A DNA stretch of 64,000 bases. Source: Mermis nigrescens. Taxonomy: Eukaryota; Nematoda; Enoplea; Mermithida; Mermithidae. Made by a program: the position numbers and the translations under genes. The notes under the pieces were generated by a model. That model did not search any database. It had not been told where the DNA came from and was given only the letters and a program-made list of their open reading frames with translations. Positions 1 through 10,019 of the stretch are shown piece by piece. Each line of letters starts with the position of its first letter. The stretch's first letter is position 1. The DNA is taken from positions 1,176,242 to 1,240,241 of the forward strand of contig JAVLUZ010000191.1 of NCBI GenBank assembly GCA_036768485.1, written 5' to 3'.

Positions 1-689
1 AAGATTTCTTCTTGATTTTCCAGATATATCGCTGAGTCATCCGTTTTTGCATGTACTTTTTCAAAAAATCTTTTAAGGGTTTCGAATTTGTCTTGATAAA
101 AGCTGAGGTCGAATCAATTTCAAACGTCTTGTATGTAATCCTTGACTGTTTATCGACCTGCTGAAAGCTTTCACCTACAAGCTGCGGTCTCTTGAATCGG
201 TTTTAGATTTAATTGCATCTGCGACGATGACATTTTTTCGTGTGCTAAGCATATGATGTGCATTGCTTTAAATGCAATTTCTTTATTTTACTGGATGTTG
301 TATTATAAAATAAAGTTTATATTATGTAAACTAACGGTCCAATTGAGCACAAAATTTGGCAATTTGATCAAGTATGCCAAAAGGCGATATTGAGTTGAAA
401 AATAGTGAAAATCCCGATGGGGGTATAATCGATAAGTAGTTTTTAATTTTAACTCTAAACAGTAGAAAACTGCTAAGGTTTGTGCAAAGCGACTACTGTG
501 CTAGGATACAGCCACTTAGTTTTAGGAGATAAACTGTTGCGTGGCAGATTAATTTCAGTTGTGTATCCGGGTTTTGCATAACCTATGATAGGTAAGAAGT
601 AAAGCAGTTGGTTTGCGTGCGTTATAAGTAGTAGTATGTAGGTACTTACCTACTTATCTAATTGTAGCGTCGTTGTCGCTTGGGTACAT
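1..689. other. No gene seen
   Basis: AT-rich sequence with no open frame of note and no recognisable repeat boundary. It lies downstream of the 3'-most GPCR exon found, so it may be 3' flanking DNA. Confidence 0.5.
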
Positions 690-960
690 AGGTGGGCGGC
701 ACCAAAGTTCTGAGGGGGATGCAAGATTTTTTCAAAGGTCAAAAAATGGCCTTAAAAGTGGTGGTATGGCGAAAAAACACCATTTTTCAACGTATCTCAT
801 CGAGCACTATCCATTGGCATCAAAAAATTGCGGTAAAAAACGAAAAGAATTTTCAAAAATTGAAATCTGGGGGGTATTTTGATTTCTGGGGAAGGGGTAT
901 TTTGGTTTCTCGGGGGGGGTGTCATACTCCTCCCCAAACCCCTCCTCCCACGCCCAGGTA
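690..960 (+). repeat. Dispersed repeat R1, copy 1
   Basis: This begins with a GGGCGGCACCAAAGTTC-like start and ends in runs of G and then C. It matches 6160-6420 and 21815-22075 closely: all three carry GGTGGTATGGC(R)A, a CCATTTTTC stretch, AAAAAATTGCG, and repeated TTTGRTTTCTGGGG steps, then CCCCAAACC before CACGCCCA. Open frames here are by-products of the repeat. The class is not recognised; a non-autonomous DNA element or unclassified interspersed repeat is possible. Confidence 0.75.
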
Positions 961-1316
961 TGGTTGGGTATCGTTATCATGTTTAAGATGACTTAGTGCT
1001 TTATAACTGATGTTGGCCGCTGGTAATGCTTCAGCGTGCATCCGACTTCGGACTGACTCCTTTATTCGTTATAACGTAGTGGTAGTGGTATAACGTAGTG
1101 TCCGATGGCCACATAATTTAACCTTTATCATCATTGTTTCACAAACAACTCGCGAACTTTTATAAACAATTTCCGTTAAATAATTAAATCGTTGTAGTTG
1201 CATCATGCATACACGATAAGAATTTGGTCATGTAACGCTACTGGATTTACAGCTTCATCCTCCGATAATTTCAATCAAAATTTTGGTTCAGGCATAGATT
1301 TGGCGCAACGTCACAT

Positions 1317-1509
1317 CTACCAACTTCTGAAAGCGCTAGGTGTTCGTAGTTCAAGTACATTGGCATTTGTTTCAGCAACATTCGTGTGATTATTCGTCTT
1401 CCTCTCCGAAGGTTGACCGTTAAAGAAAAGGACAAAGGCCCTCCTGAATTTGCTTGAAATAGCAGCATATAGAAATGGGTTGATGCAGGAGTTGAGGAAG
1501 AAGAGCAAC
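1317..1509 (-). CDS. Peptide GPCR, last exon found (end of TM7 and C-tail)
   Basis: This exon encodes LLFFLNSCINPFLYAAISSK and then a basic, polar tail ending ...PSAFRSW before a TAG stop. The NPFLY is the NPxxY motif of TM7 in rhodopsin-family GPCRs, and FRRAF behind it fits helix 8. The 3' splice site is TTTAATTCTAG followed by G, so the exon takes two bases from the previous exon. Only about 14 residues lie before NPFLY, so TM6, ECL3 and the start of TM7 must come from an upstream exon that was not found. Strand and spacing fit the exons at 15871-16249 and 18477-18756. The tail has no obvious palmitoylation cysteine. Confidence 0.7.
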
Positions 1510-2541
1510 CTAGAATTAAACTAGAATAAAATATGCTGCTGAACTGAAATATGTCACTGACAGTAAAAATAAGCTAATACCTTAGTCATCTTGTATACAG
1601 TTATGTAACCTTCACACAATTATTCACAACCGATTTTGGTACCAGACATGTATGTGTAGACTAGACCTCTAAAATGGAAAACTTAATACTTTTCGGAAAA
1701 ATGAGACAAAATGACGACCAAGAATGGATGCAAATCAAAATTTATCTCCGAAAATGCTTAAATTGATCATTAACATTGGATTAACGTAACCCTGACACTT
1801 TCTAAGCATTTGAAACCAGATTTTGTGGTAATTTTAGCCCAAAAACTTCTTTAGCCGAACCCTCAAACGACTTACCCCTTCCCTAGATCGACCATACTGT
1901 GCATTTATATGGTAGCTACTCTTCTTTAATTATGTATTTGACTGAAGTTAAAATAGTCTAAATTCAATTTGCAGGTGTACATAGAACCATAACTTCTACA
2001 ATTGACTGCTGCAGCCATTATTGATGCAAAAATTCACTACTGAGGGAGTTTCGCGATGTTTTCATCAAATATTTTCGCAAAAATTATTCTAAATTTCTAA
2101 TCCTTGTTTGTATAGGCTCTCAATTATCTGAATGTAGTATTTGTTTAGCTAAGAATGACACAAACTGAGGAAATAAGAGCAGTAATGAAACAAATAACAC
2201 AAGACCTTATGATTGCAATCTTACATGAGCATCAGCTAAATTTTGGGGGTCAGATGGGGTAAAATTGCCAAAAGTAGCACCAAGAATTTAATTATGGGAG
2301 GTTTATCGATTTCGGAGGGGGTTTAGATTATGGAAATGTAAATCCCCGAAACCACCCACGCCCATATGTGTTCCCAATGCCGTTTTATGGCATGATAAAA
2401 TTACCTACAATATATGCCTCTTATCATTATGATTCAATTCATTGCTGCCTGGTTGAGACGATTTCTTGGAAAGATATTAAGTTTCAGATTCAATTTTTTC
2501 TGTTAGGTATTGCGAAAATAAATAGCAATTTGTTCGAAATG

Positions 2542-2911
2542 GGACGTTTTGGCGCCGCCGTTTTGGCGTTCTTTGTAATATTATTAATTATTTACATCTC
2601 ATCTATGATTAAAGTATAATACAGATTCTGAAAGCCCATTTAATTCTCTGCGCGATAGCATAAATTACTTTTAGAATATCTTTGAATTTAGTGAGATAAT
2701 TAAATCCATCTGAGAATATATTAGATTTTCTACAGTTTTTCAGTCGTACTCAAATGAATACTCACCGAATCGAAAAGAACAATATGCTATTTTGTAGCTT
2801 GTAGAACCTGCTTTCTAAATATATAATTTATTTTAAAATTGCTTCCAAATTGATATAATTAGCATGATCTATAACTTGCTGGCGCCAAAACGGCAGAGCC
2901 AAAATGTCGTA
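2542..2911 (+). mobile_element. MITE M1, copy 1 (GCCGTTTTGGCG ends)
   Basis: This is a non-coding element of about 370 bp. Its inverted ends are built around GTTTTGGCGCCGCCGTTTT on the left and CGCCAAAACGGC on the right. Its interior matches the minus strand of 63535-63912 along its length, including TTTGTAATATTATT, CAGATTCTGAAAGCCCATT and GCTATTTTGTAGCTTGTAG. It has no coding capacity. A target-site duplication is not clean in this copy. It lies in the GPCR intron. Confidence 0.8.
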
Positions 2912-3226
2912 GACCCCGATTTGTATAGGTAAAATCCGCAGAATTGACGATTTTTTCACTTACTATGTAGTGCTTAGTACTTACGTCCTCTATGTTCCGT
3001 AGACATTGAAATTCAGGGCCCAAACACTACTTGGGTAGCTAAAACAGAATAAAATATGAATGGGCAGCTTACTTAATTTTGATATATAAATATGATATTT
3101 GTTTTCTAATCAAAATCTAATACATCTGTTATATTTTATACATATTAACATGTTTTTGGCATATTTTCTGTAATGTGCCGTGTATGTATATGGACAAAAG
3201 ATGCATATAGTATGTTCTTTAACAAT

Positions 3227-3316
3227 CTAGAACCTGCTTTCTAAATATATAATTTATTAAGATATTCTAAAAGTAATTTATGCTATCGCGCAGAGAATTA
3301 AATGGGCTAAATGGAC
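3227..3316. mobile_element. Internally deleted fragment of MITE M1
   Basis: AGAACCTGCTTTCTAAATAT is followed directly by AGATATTCTAAAAGTAATTT and then GCGCAGAGAATTAAATGGGC. These pieces are separate in the full copy at 2542-2911, so this is a rearranged or deleted remnant in the opposite orientation. TIRs are missing. The phrase TGGACAAAAGATGCATATAGTAT occurs on both sides (3191 and 3312), which suggests a flanking duplication. Confidence 0.6.
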
Positions 3317-3594
3317 AAAAGATGCATATAGTATCTTCTTTAACAAAATAAAAGTGTTAAAAAGGAATTATAATGTTCTAAGATTTTCATCTAGGAAACG
3401 AGAAAATTCCAATATTCTCATGGTAATGAAATGTTGTCAGTCATCATTCCAATGAATTTTCAGCTACATCTGATAATCTGTGCATATCCATGTACCACTT
3501 ATGCCGCTACGTGCAGCGATAAATAAGCTCGTTTCAATAATCTTCCGATCGAAATGCCTCTTAGGGCTCAAACGGCTAGGGCACCAATATCCAA

Positions 3595-4095
3595 GGCATG
3601 TATAAGTAGTGTTTCTATTTATTTACATATCTGGGGGCTATTTTCAGCAAGCGCTGCCAGCCAAATTAGGCCCATTGCAAGGAAAGCCTTACCCCGACTT
3701 AACTTCTCACCTCTACGTTAGGTTCCCCCTTTATTTTATCGTTTCAATCGTTTCAATCGTTTGCTTCGAATTATTGCACCAGTATTGTTTGCCAATTATA
3801 TATTTAGCTCACTGCTTCATTATCGTCGTGTATAATACTCTATTCATTATAAGTTCGTACGAGCGGAGTCGGATTAGCCAGTTTATTCAACTCTTGCCGC
3901 CTTTTTGGTACCCAGGACATTTTTGGCTAGTATGAAAAGCGTTTCCATGCTCGCCCTTGTTCAAAAGCGTTTGAGTTCGAGCCACGTTAAGCGTGTCGAC
4001 GCCGCGCGGCCTTCGACGTTTGTGCTCTGGTTTTTAAGCGTTGAATAAAGTAAAATTCGTGAGTTTGTTTTCGTCACAATTCTTACATACTTCTT
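3595..4095 (+). repeat. Possible solo-LTR-like sequence
   Basis: A TATAAG box-like motif (about 3600) is followed some 430 bp later by a GC-richer stretch, then GTGCTCTGG, AATAAAG (a polyadenylation signal, about 4045) and a GT-rich tail. This order resembles the U3-R-U5 layout of a retroelement LTR. No second copy, primer-binding site or duplication is visible. The 108-codon plus-strand open frame at 3609-3935 has no recognised motif and is probably incidental. Confidence 0.2.
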
Positions 4096-4256
4096 GAAAG
4101 TCAAAATGGTCTAAAAATTTAGCAAAAAATATCATCGAACTTAATAGCGTAACTCTCTCCAGTTGTTGTGATATTTAATAAACGTTGCTTTAATGTCTGA
4201 GTGCTTCCTACACTATAACTTTTCAACATTTTCAATAATTCTTGTAACCAAATTAA

Positions 4257-5919
4257 CCTTTTATTGGCCAACGTTCCCAATCGGGAACATATTTTCAAAA
4301 TTTTGTTGCAAAACAGCTACTCAATTATTTTAAATAAGACATGTTTTGGATAAAAACAAGATGTTTGCCTATCCTGTAAGAGCAATTTCAGAACTTAATT
4401 ATGAGTATGTGTTAAGCTATACTGTCTTAAATCAGACAAAAATAGCAAAAGTTTGTCATGTTTAGAAATTTGCATATTGTCAATTGACATACAAAATTTT
4501 TGAGCCAAATGTCATGCAGTCGTGTTTGCCGAGGTTTATTGATCCTTTTGGTATGTTATACAATTTTATTTACTTGGTCATCAAAAGTTGTAGTTAAATT
4601 TATATAGATGTTCCCGTTTGGGAACGTTGGCTCCTAGGAGTGCAAAAATAATTCCTGGAAAGAGAATAAAATCTATGGGGCAGCATATGTAACCTCGGCT
4701 ATGCTCTTTAGTGACCTCTCATGCATTCCTTCAATATTCTAGAGCTCCACAAGCATTCTGGTATGACTCCAATGCACATATTCAAAATAATAAATGCAGA
4801 ATTATGGGATTCTTTACTTGATTCAATGTGTTACGATTACACAACAATGTAGCTCTTGATTTCTAGCGGTTTTTAGGCAAAAATTCAAGTGTTTCTGTGA
4901 ATAATTTTATGTGCTTTTGCAGAAATTACCTGCTCTACCTTGCTTTGCTTTATTTTTTTACTATAATTTACAGAGCTATGAATCTTTAGAGGCTTAGAGA
5001 CAAATTTTCTTGAATTCATGCACAATATCATGTGTTTTTGATCTGTAGAACATGCACTGTACTTTATCAAACATTATAAAACTACTGATTTCTAACATTT
5101 TTTAATAGCTCAGAAGCATACTAACAACATAACTTAACTTTGAGTGTAAGTTTATTGGACTATCGATAACAACTGTGGATAGGTAAATATCAGAATGAGT
5201 AAACGAATGATATTATGACTTACTTTAATTCACTGAAAAATTTTACTTATTGAAAATTGAATGAAATTGTCAAATCGACTGTATTACACCCTGACTTTCT
5301 GTTATTTCCCGAATCTTGATTCATGGTTTCTAATTTTTAGTATGCCAAAATAGTCGATGCAGTGTAAATAGCTCTGAGATCACGGGCATTAGTTCAACAG
5401 CGTAGAAATGAGAAAACCAATAAATTTTGAAAAAATCCAGAAAAAACGAAAATACAGATTATAGTTCAATGATAGTTTGTTACTCATCTTAGCTAGACAT
5501 TATTTAATGTTATCTAGAAAGCAAGCAAATCTAACAAAAAACAAATATAAAGTTATGGTGTCTACTGAAAGTTTCTTGGTTTTCTGAGGTTTATGGTTGC
5601 CATAAGGTTTCAAACACTCAAAACCACACCCTTGTAGGCTCTCTATTTGACAATTTGACAGTTTGGATTACTTGTGTTATCAATGTTTGTAGCAGATCGC
5701 TTTAATCTTATATGTTTTGCAAAACATAAGAGAAGATGAAATTCGACAAAGATGTTCCCCAAGAAGCCAACGTTCCCAAATGGGAACATATGAACAACAT
5801 GATAGAGAGAAGAGCTTTTGCTCTGGTTTTTTGCATACAGTCTTACATTTTACAGATTTGAAACATATTATGATTGCATTGCTGTAGCACATCTGCATCA
5901 TAGAGCGGACTCTAAAAGG
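4257..5919. mobile_element. piggyBac-like non-autonomous element
   Basis: The element is flanked by TTAA at 4253-4256 and 5920-5923. It begins CCTTTTA and ends TAAAAGG, a 7 bp inverted terminus. TTAA duplication with CCYT...ARGG ends is the hallmark of the piggyBac superfamily. Just inside the left end is GCCAACGTTCCC with the palindrome GTTCCCAATCGGGAAC. Related palindromes recur at about 4608-4631 (inverted) and 5768-5790, probably as subterminal binding sites. No transposase frame is visible; the small minus-strand frames at 4885-5070 and 5680-5901 have no recognisable domain. Length is 1,663 bp. Confidence 0.7.
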
Positions 5920-6159
5920 TTAACACAAAACTTTTGAAAGTAAAATCAATTAAAATCAATAAAAGTCTAACGCGATTCAATCAGAATTGCTGGAGGTACG
6001 ACTTGCATTACCCCTTCGATCAGGCTTCAGTCTTGTATAGATACATACAGCATACAGCCGGAAATCCTATCCACGGAGGGGCTATGGTCGAATTTTCCTA
6101 ATGTCCAGACACGCCGCCCCGCGTAGGTTATTGCGCAGCAGAGCATACTTACCATAGGT

Positions 6160-6420
6160 GGGCAGCAACGAAATTCTAGCGGGAGGGTGCAAGATTTTCC
6201 GAAGAGTCAAAACATGGTCTCAAAATCGTGGTATGGCAAAAAAGCGCTATTTTTCAACTTTTCTCATCAAACACTAACCTTTGGTATCAAAAAGTTGCGA
6301 GAAAACAAAAACAATTTCAAAAATCGAATTCTGGAGAGGATTTTGGTTTCTGGAGGGGAATTTGGCCTTCTGAGGGGAGGTGCATACCCCAAACCCCCAC
6401 CTTCCACGCCCACATGTGAT
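6160..6420 (+). repeat. Dispersed repeat R1, copy 2
   Basis: This copy has the same order of landmarks as 690-960: GGGCAGCAACGAAATTCTAG, TGCAAGATTTT, GTGGTATGGCAAAA, CACGCCCA at the end. It is slightly shorter in the G-rich tail. Three minus- and plus-strand frames across it are repeat artefacts. Confidence 0.75.
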
Positions 6421-7169
6421 AATACCTCCCCTCGCCATCAAATCCCACAAGGCAATTGTCCCGTTGTATTGACAATAACGGTGCCTCTATCTGCCGACGT
6501 ATTTGTGCCAATATGACGCACAATAAAGCATCCCTCACAAAAATTTGAAGAATACAACAAGCAAAAGAAAACTGTTATGACTGGTATCAAAACAAAACTG
6601 AAATTATAAGGAAATAACATTTTCCAAATTTTTGTGTGATAAATATAGAATAGGTCTTATACCTAAATTCACAGGATTATATAAAATAGCAAACCAAAAT
6701 TTACTTTTGTATGTATAAATAACACTAGATCAGGCATGGGCTAGGCCGAAATTCTTTAGGGTCTGGAGAGCCCTAAAATGTCAAAAAATGATTTTACTCT
6801 TAGGTTGACAATAACATGATCATCTGCCGTTCATATCGAGCGATTTCAACTGTCATTAAAGATTTTAAAAAATGAAAAACCGAATTCTGTCAGATTCTAT
6901 AAAGCGTTTTGATTTCTGGGGATCTAAATATACTGCGTTTGCGTGTGACCAGTGAGACCTTGTCTAACTGTTGTGAAGCAACTGCAAGAAAGAAAATAAA
7001 TGGCTTCTTTCGATTCCTACCTAATTTATCAGGATTAAATAAATGCGCTGTAACTTATTTTGAACGCTGATCATTTCAGAATAGAAAATCAAATCATTCT
7101 ATTGACAATTCATCTGAGATGTAACGTAATTTTAAATTTTTGAAAAATTTTCAACTAACATCGTCAGCT

Positions 7170-7400
7170 ATAAAAGCAGGTGGCTGAGAAAAAGGAACAG
7201 TCTGTTTCAATTAACTATGCGGTTTCTTTTGAATTTGATTCGCGCGAATCTGGCTACAATATTATTTCGAAATGTTGATGCAGTAATGCAACTTAAAGAT
7301 GGAAACGTCTTCTATTAGTCAGTTCACCGCAGAATATCACATCTGCGGCTTTCGTTTAAAACACTTCATTAGCCTCGTTTCAGTTTCTTCAAAAACTTTA
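7170..7400. repeat. Diverged repeat shared with 17880-18070
   Basis: GGCTACAA, a GCNGTAATGCNRCTTAA block and AGAATATCACA occur in the same order and spacing in both places, at roughly two-thirds identity by eye. No coding content is seen. The class is unknown. Confidence 0.35.
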
Positions 7401-8084
7401 AACTTTAATGAAACAGATTGTAGTTTGTACATTACGTCAGTCTCGGATCGTAGAAACTCAGGTTTGATCTCGCAATAATGCAAGTTCTTTTTCTTTCTGA
7501 CTGATCAATCCAGCATTTCATTCATTCGGTGTCGATGAATGGGAAGCCACACTCCTACGGCGGAGGTTAAAGTTTCAGCGCCCTCATGCGGTATCAAAGC
7601 CGATAGCATCTTCGGACGCATATATAAAGCCAACATGTGGAGGGAATCACGATTCTTAATCTTTTTTAGCCTCGATGGAAATAAAGTCGCATCTCGAAAG
7701 CTGCCCCATTTGCTAGAGCAATCTTTTTTGCAAATGAATCGGATCGCTCCATATTTGCAAAAAAGTTAGATATAATCGATGACCAATATGCAGAAAAAAT
7801 GCATTGTCTTATTTGTCATTGATCTGTAATGTTATCATATTACTCTTATTTATTCCTCTTAAATTTTACTGCTTCCTCTTCACTCACTCTCTAATATCCA
7901 TTATTTGAAACGTCTCAGTCTTACAATTAATGTCAAAATATCAAAGAAGCTAAGGTTGCCTTTCGCTCAACAAATTAAATTATTTGTAAATCAACTTGTT
8001 CATCAAAATAATACATTTCAGCTAAGCAGATTTCCTAAGTTTGTCCTCATTGTGAACAAATGCAAAAAGTTCCAGGCACGTATC

Positions 8085-8240
8085 TCTGGCGGGGAATGGG
8101 GGCTCGAGCCCTCCAACATTTAGAAAAATAGGAAAAATAGGACTTTTTAACGTCATTTTGTGTTATTTTTGGCCTTTTTGGGCTTATTCACCCCAAAATT
8201 GGTGTGGGTCTCCCCAAAATAGGCCTGCCAGCTACGTGCC
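8085..8240 (+). repeat. Dispersed repeat, R-type end module
   Basis: GGGGAATGGGGGCTC, then AATAGGACTTTTTA, CACCCCAAAATTGG, CTCCCCAAAATAGG and GCCAGCTACGTGCCTG. The same words occur in order at 59762-59950 inside the foldback element there. No gene is seen. Confidence 0.55.
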
Positions 8241-9204
8241 TGAAAAAGTTCCATGCAAAATTAGCAAGCAGAAATATTTGCATTTGTATTAGCATTTTTG
8301 AAAGTCGCGCGTTTGTTATTTTTGGTTGGTTTATATCGAATTGCTCGCACCCTAGTTTACACCACCAAAAGAGTAATCATAATTTGATATGTTGGCTTGC
8401 TGCGAGCTCGCTCTCAATGATAAATCATGCATTTTAAAAAATCCTTCGTGATTTCCCGTTAACTTGTCCCCTATGTATTTCATCGCGCTAGATCGTGGAC
8501 TTTGAATAGCTAATACTGAATCAGAAGTCCAAGAAACCGTAGGGGCCAAATTTTGGAAGTAAGATCCAAGCTGTACTTCTGGAAAAGACAAAAGCCTCAA
8601 TTTTGCGGAATGGATAGGGTACGTTTGGGCTTCTGTATCTCAAAAACCAATCCGTGAATTTTATTCAAATTCTACAGTAAAGTCGGCCACCATAACATTA
8701 TTAACTAACAGTCAAAATTTACTTAAAATTCATCCGCTGCGATTCAAAATATTCGGAGAAATATAGTTTTAAAAACGTTTGTTTTACGCTTTTTCAATTT
8801 ATACTGTAGTGTAAAGCAGTTTTACACCAGTGGACAGCGCATTAAAAGTTAGTCTAGGGTGGTGTAAAAATTTTGCTATGCTGCAATCATTTAAGCCGCA
8901 AGAGCCGCCAAAACTTTTTATTGTAATCCATCGTTTCCGGGTTTCAGAAGCCTGATCGAGTCATTTTGATAAAAAATTCGGAGTAAGTGTCCCGGCATAT
9001 TTATTCCGCCAAAATATCAGTACAGTGTATTATCCAGTGAAAACTTTATTGGACGGAAGCAGTCATGAAGAGGTCTCGTTTGAAAAAAACAGGATCCACT
9101 CAAACGATTTTTAGTAGTCAAGCTGTAAAATAATAGTTTAACTCTCTTACAACGATTGTTTGTCAATCGGGCGAATTTCAAAAATAATAAGATACGAATA
9201 GTTA

Positions 9205-9425
9205 CCTAGTAGCGGCAAGGACTGCAAGTAGAATCCTCGGCTCTAGTTCTCCGAGGGAACTAGGAGATATTAGTACCAGCATGATGATGATGTTAAAGGG
9301 CAAAGAGGCAACCGAAGTACGTAAGAATAACAACAGCCAGCACTGCTATTAGCCAGGCTCTGGGCTCAGGTCTTACTGTAATCCTACGCCCAACTTCACG
9401 AGACTGAGGCAATAGAGCGCTTTTT
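9205..9425. repeat. SINE-like or structured repeat with hairpin
   Basis: CTAGTTC at 9243 pairs with GAACTAG at about 9257 across a 7 nt loop. This is followed by (ATG)3-4 and a GC-richer block carrying GAGACTGAGGCAATAG. The block stands out from the AT-rich flanks in composition. A short simple-repeat tract beside a hairpin can mark the 3' end of a SINE or LINE. No pol III boxes were recognised and only one copy is seen here. Confidence 0.3.
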
Positions 9426-10019
9426 TCACCCTTTGCTCTTAAACAAAGGACAAAACGAATTTGGCAATAATCATTGAACGAAAAATTATTGCGGTAAAAT
9501 TTCGACTAGTTAAATGGTTGCACAAGTGTTATGAAATAGATAAATAAAATAATTCTTTTACTAAAATTTCAGGATACAAAATGCACTTTGTGTGCATTCA
9601 TGCTTCGCTTTGACTAATTCAAAAAGGCTTGCAATGACAATAATTTGCCTCGTACAATATGTTTGCACGGTTGTTGAAGCGGAGTGTAAAATTTACATTT
9701 TCTAAACAATTTGGCGTTGCATTTAATTGCCCAATTCAAGTTTGGTTTCAGTTCAGTCCAATTAATTCTATAATGTATAGGGTTACAGAATGTCAAAACC
9801 GCTTACACAATATTTCTTGATGTATGGTCGTTTTAGTGTAAAGCGTTCGAGGTAAAAAAAACAAATTTCTTCTGCCAGCTATTCCGCTAAATAGGCGAAA
9901 CATGCTCATTATGCTAAAAATGAGTCTTATTCTAAGTGTTACACATACCATTCTATTTTTTATACACCAATTATTGCGTCATTAGTGCACGTATAAAGTT
10001 TACACTTAAAAGCATAGGA

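Noticed and set aside
3609..3935. 108-codon plus-strand frame
   Set aside because: Some hydrophobic stretches but no recognised family; the surrounding sequence looks more like an LTR or intronic DNA.
6438..6620. Minus-strand frame with a TM5-like stretch (FSFVLIPVITVFFCLL) after a TTTCAG acceptor
   Set aside because: TM5 is already encoded at 15871-16249, and the frame runs into an R1 repeat.
7500..7620. Minus-strand VWLPIH as a TM6 WLP motif
   Set aside because: The preceding residues are hydrophilic, with no 20-residue membrane segment.
9300..9400. Minus-strand hydrophobic segment AWLIAVLAVVILTYFGCLFAL as the missing TM6 of the GPCR
   Set aside because: Phase can be made to fit, but there is no CWxP-type motif. 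Splicing to the TM7 exon would leave too few residues for ECL3 and TM7. It lies in a GC-richer repeat-like patch.
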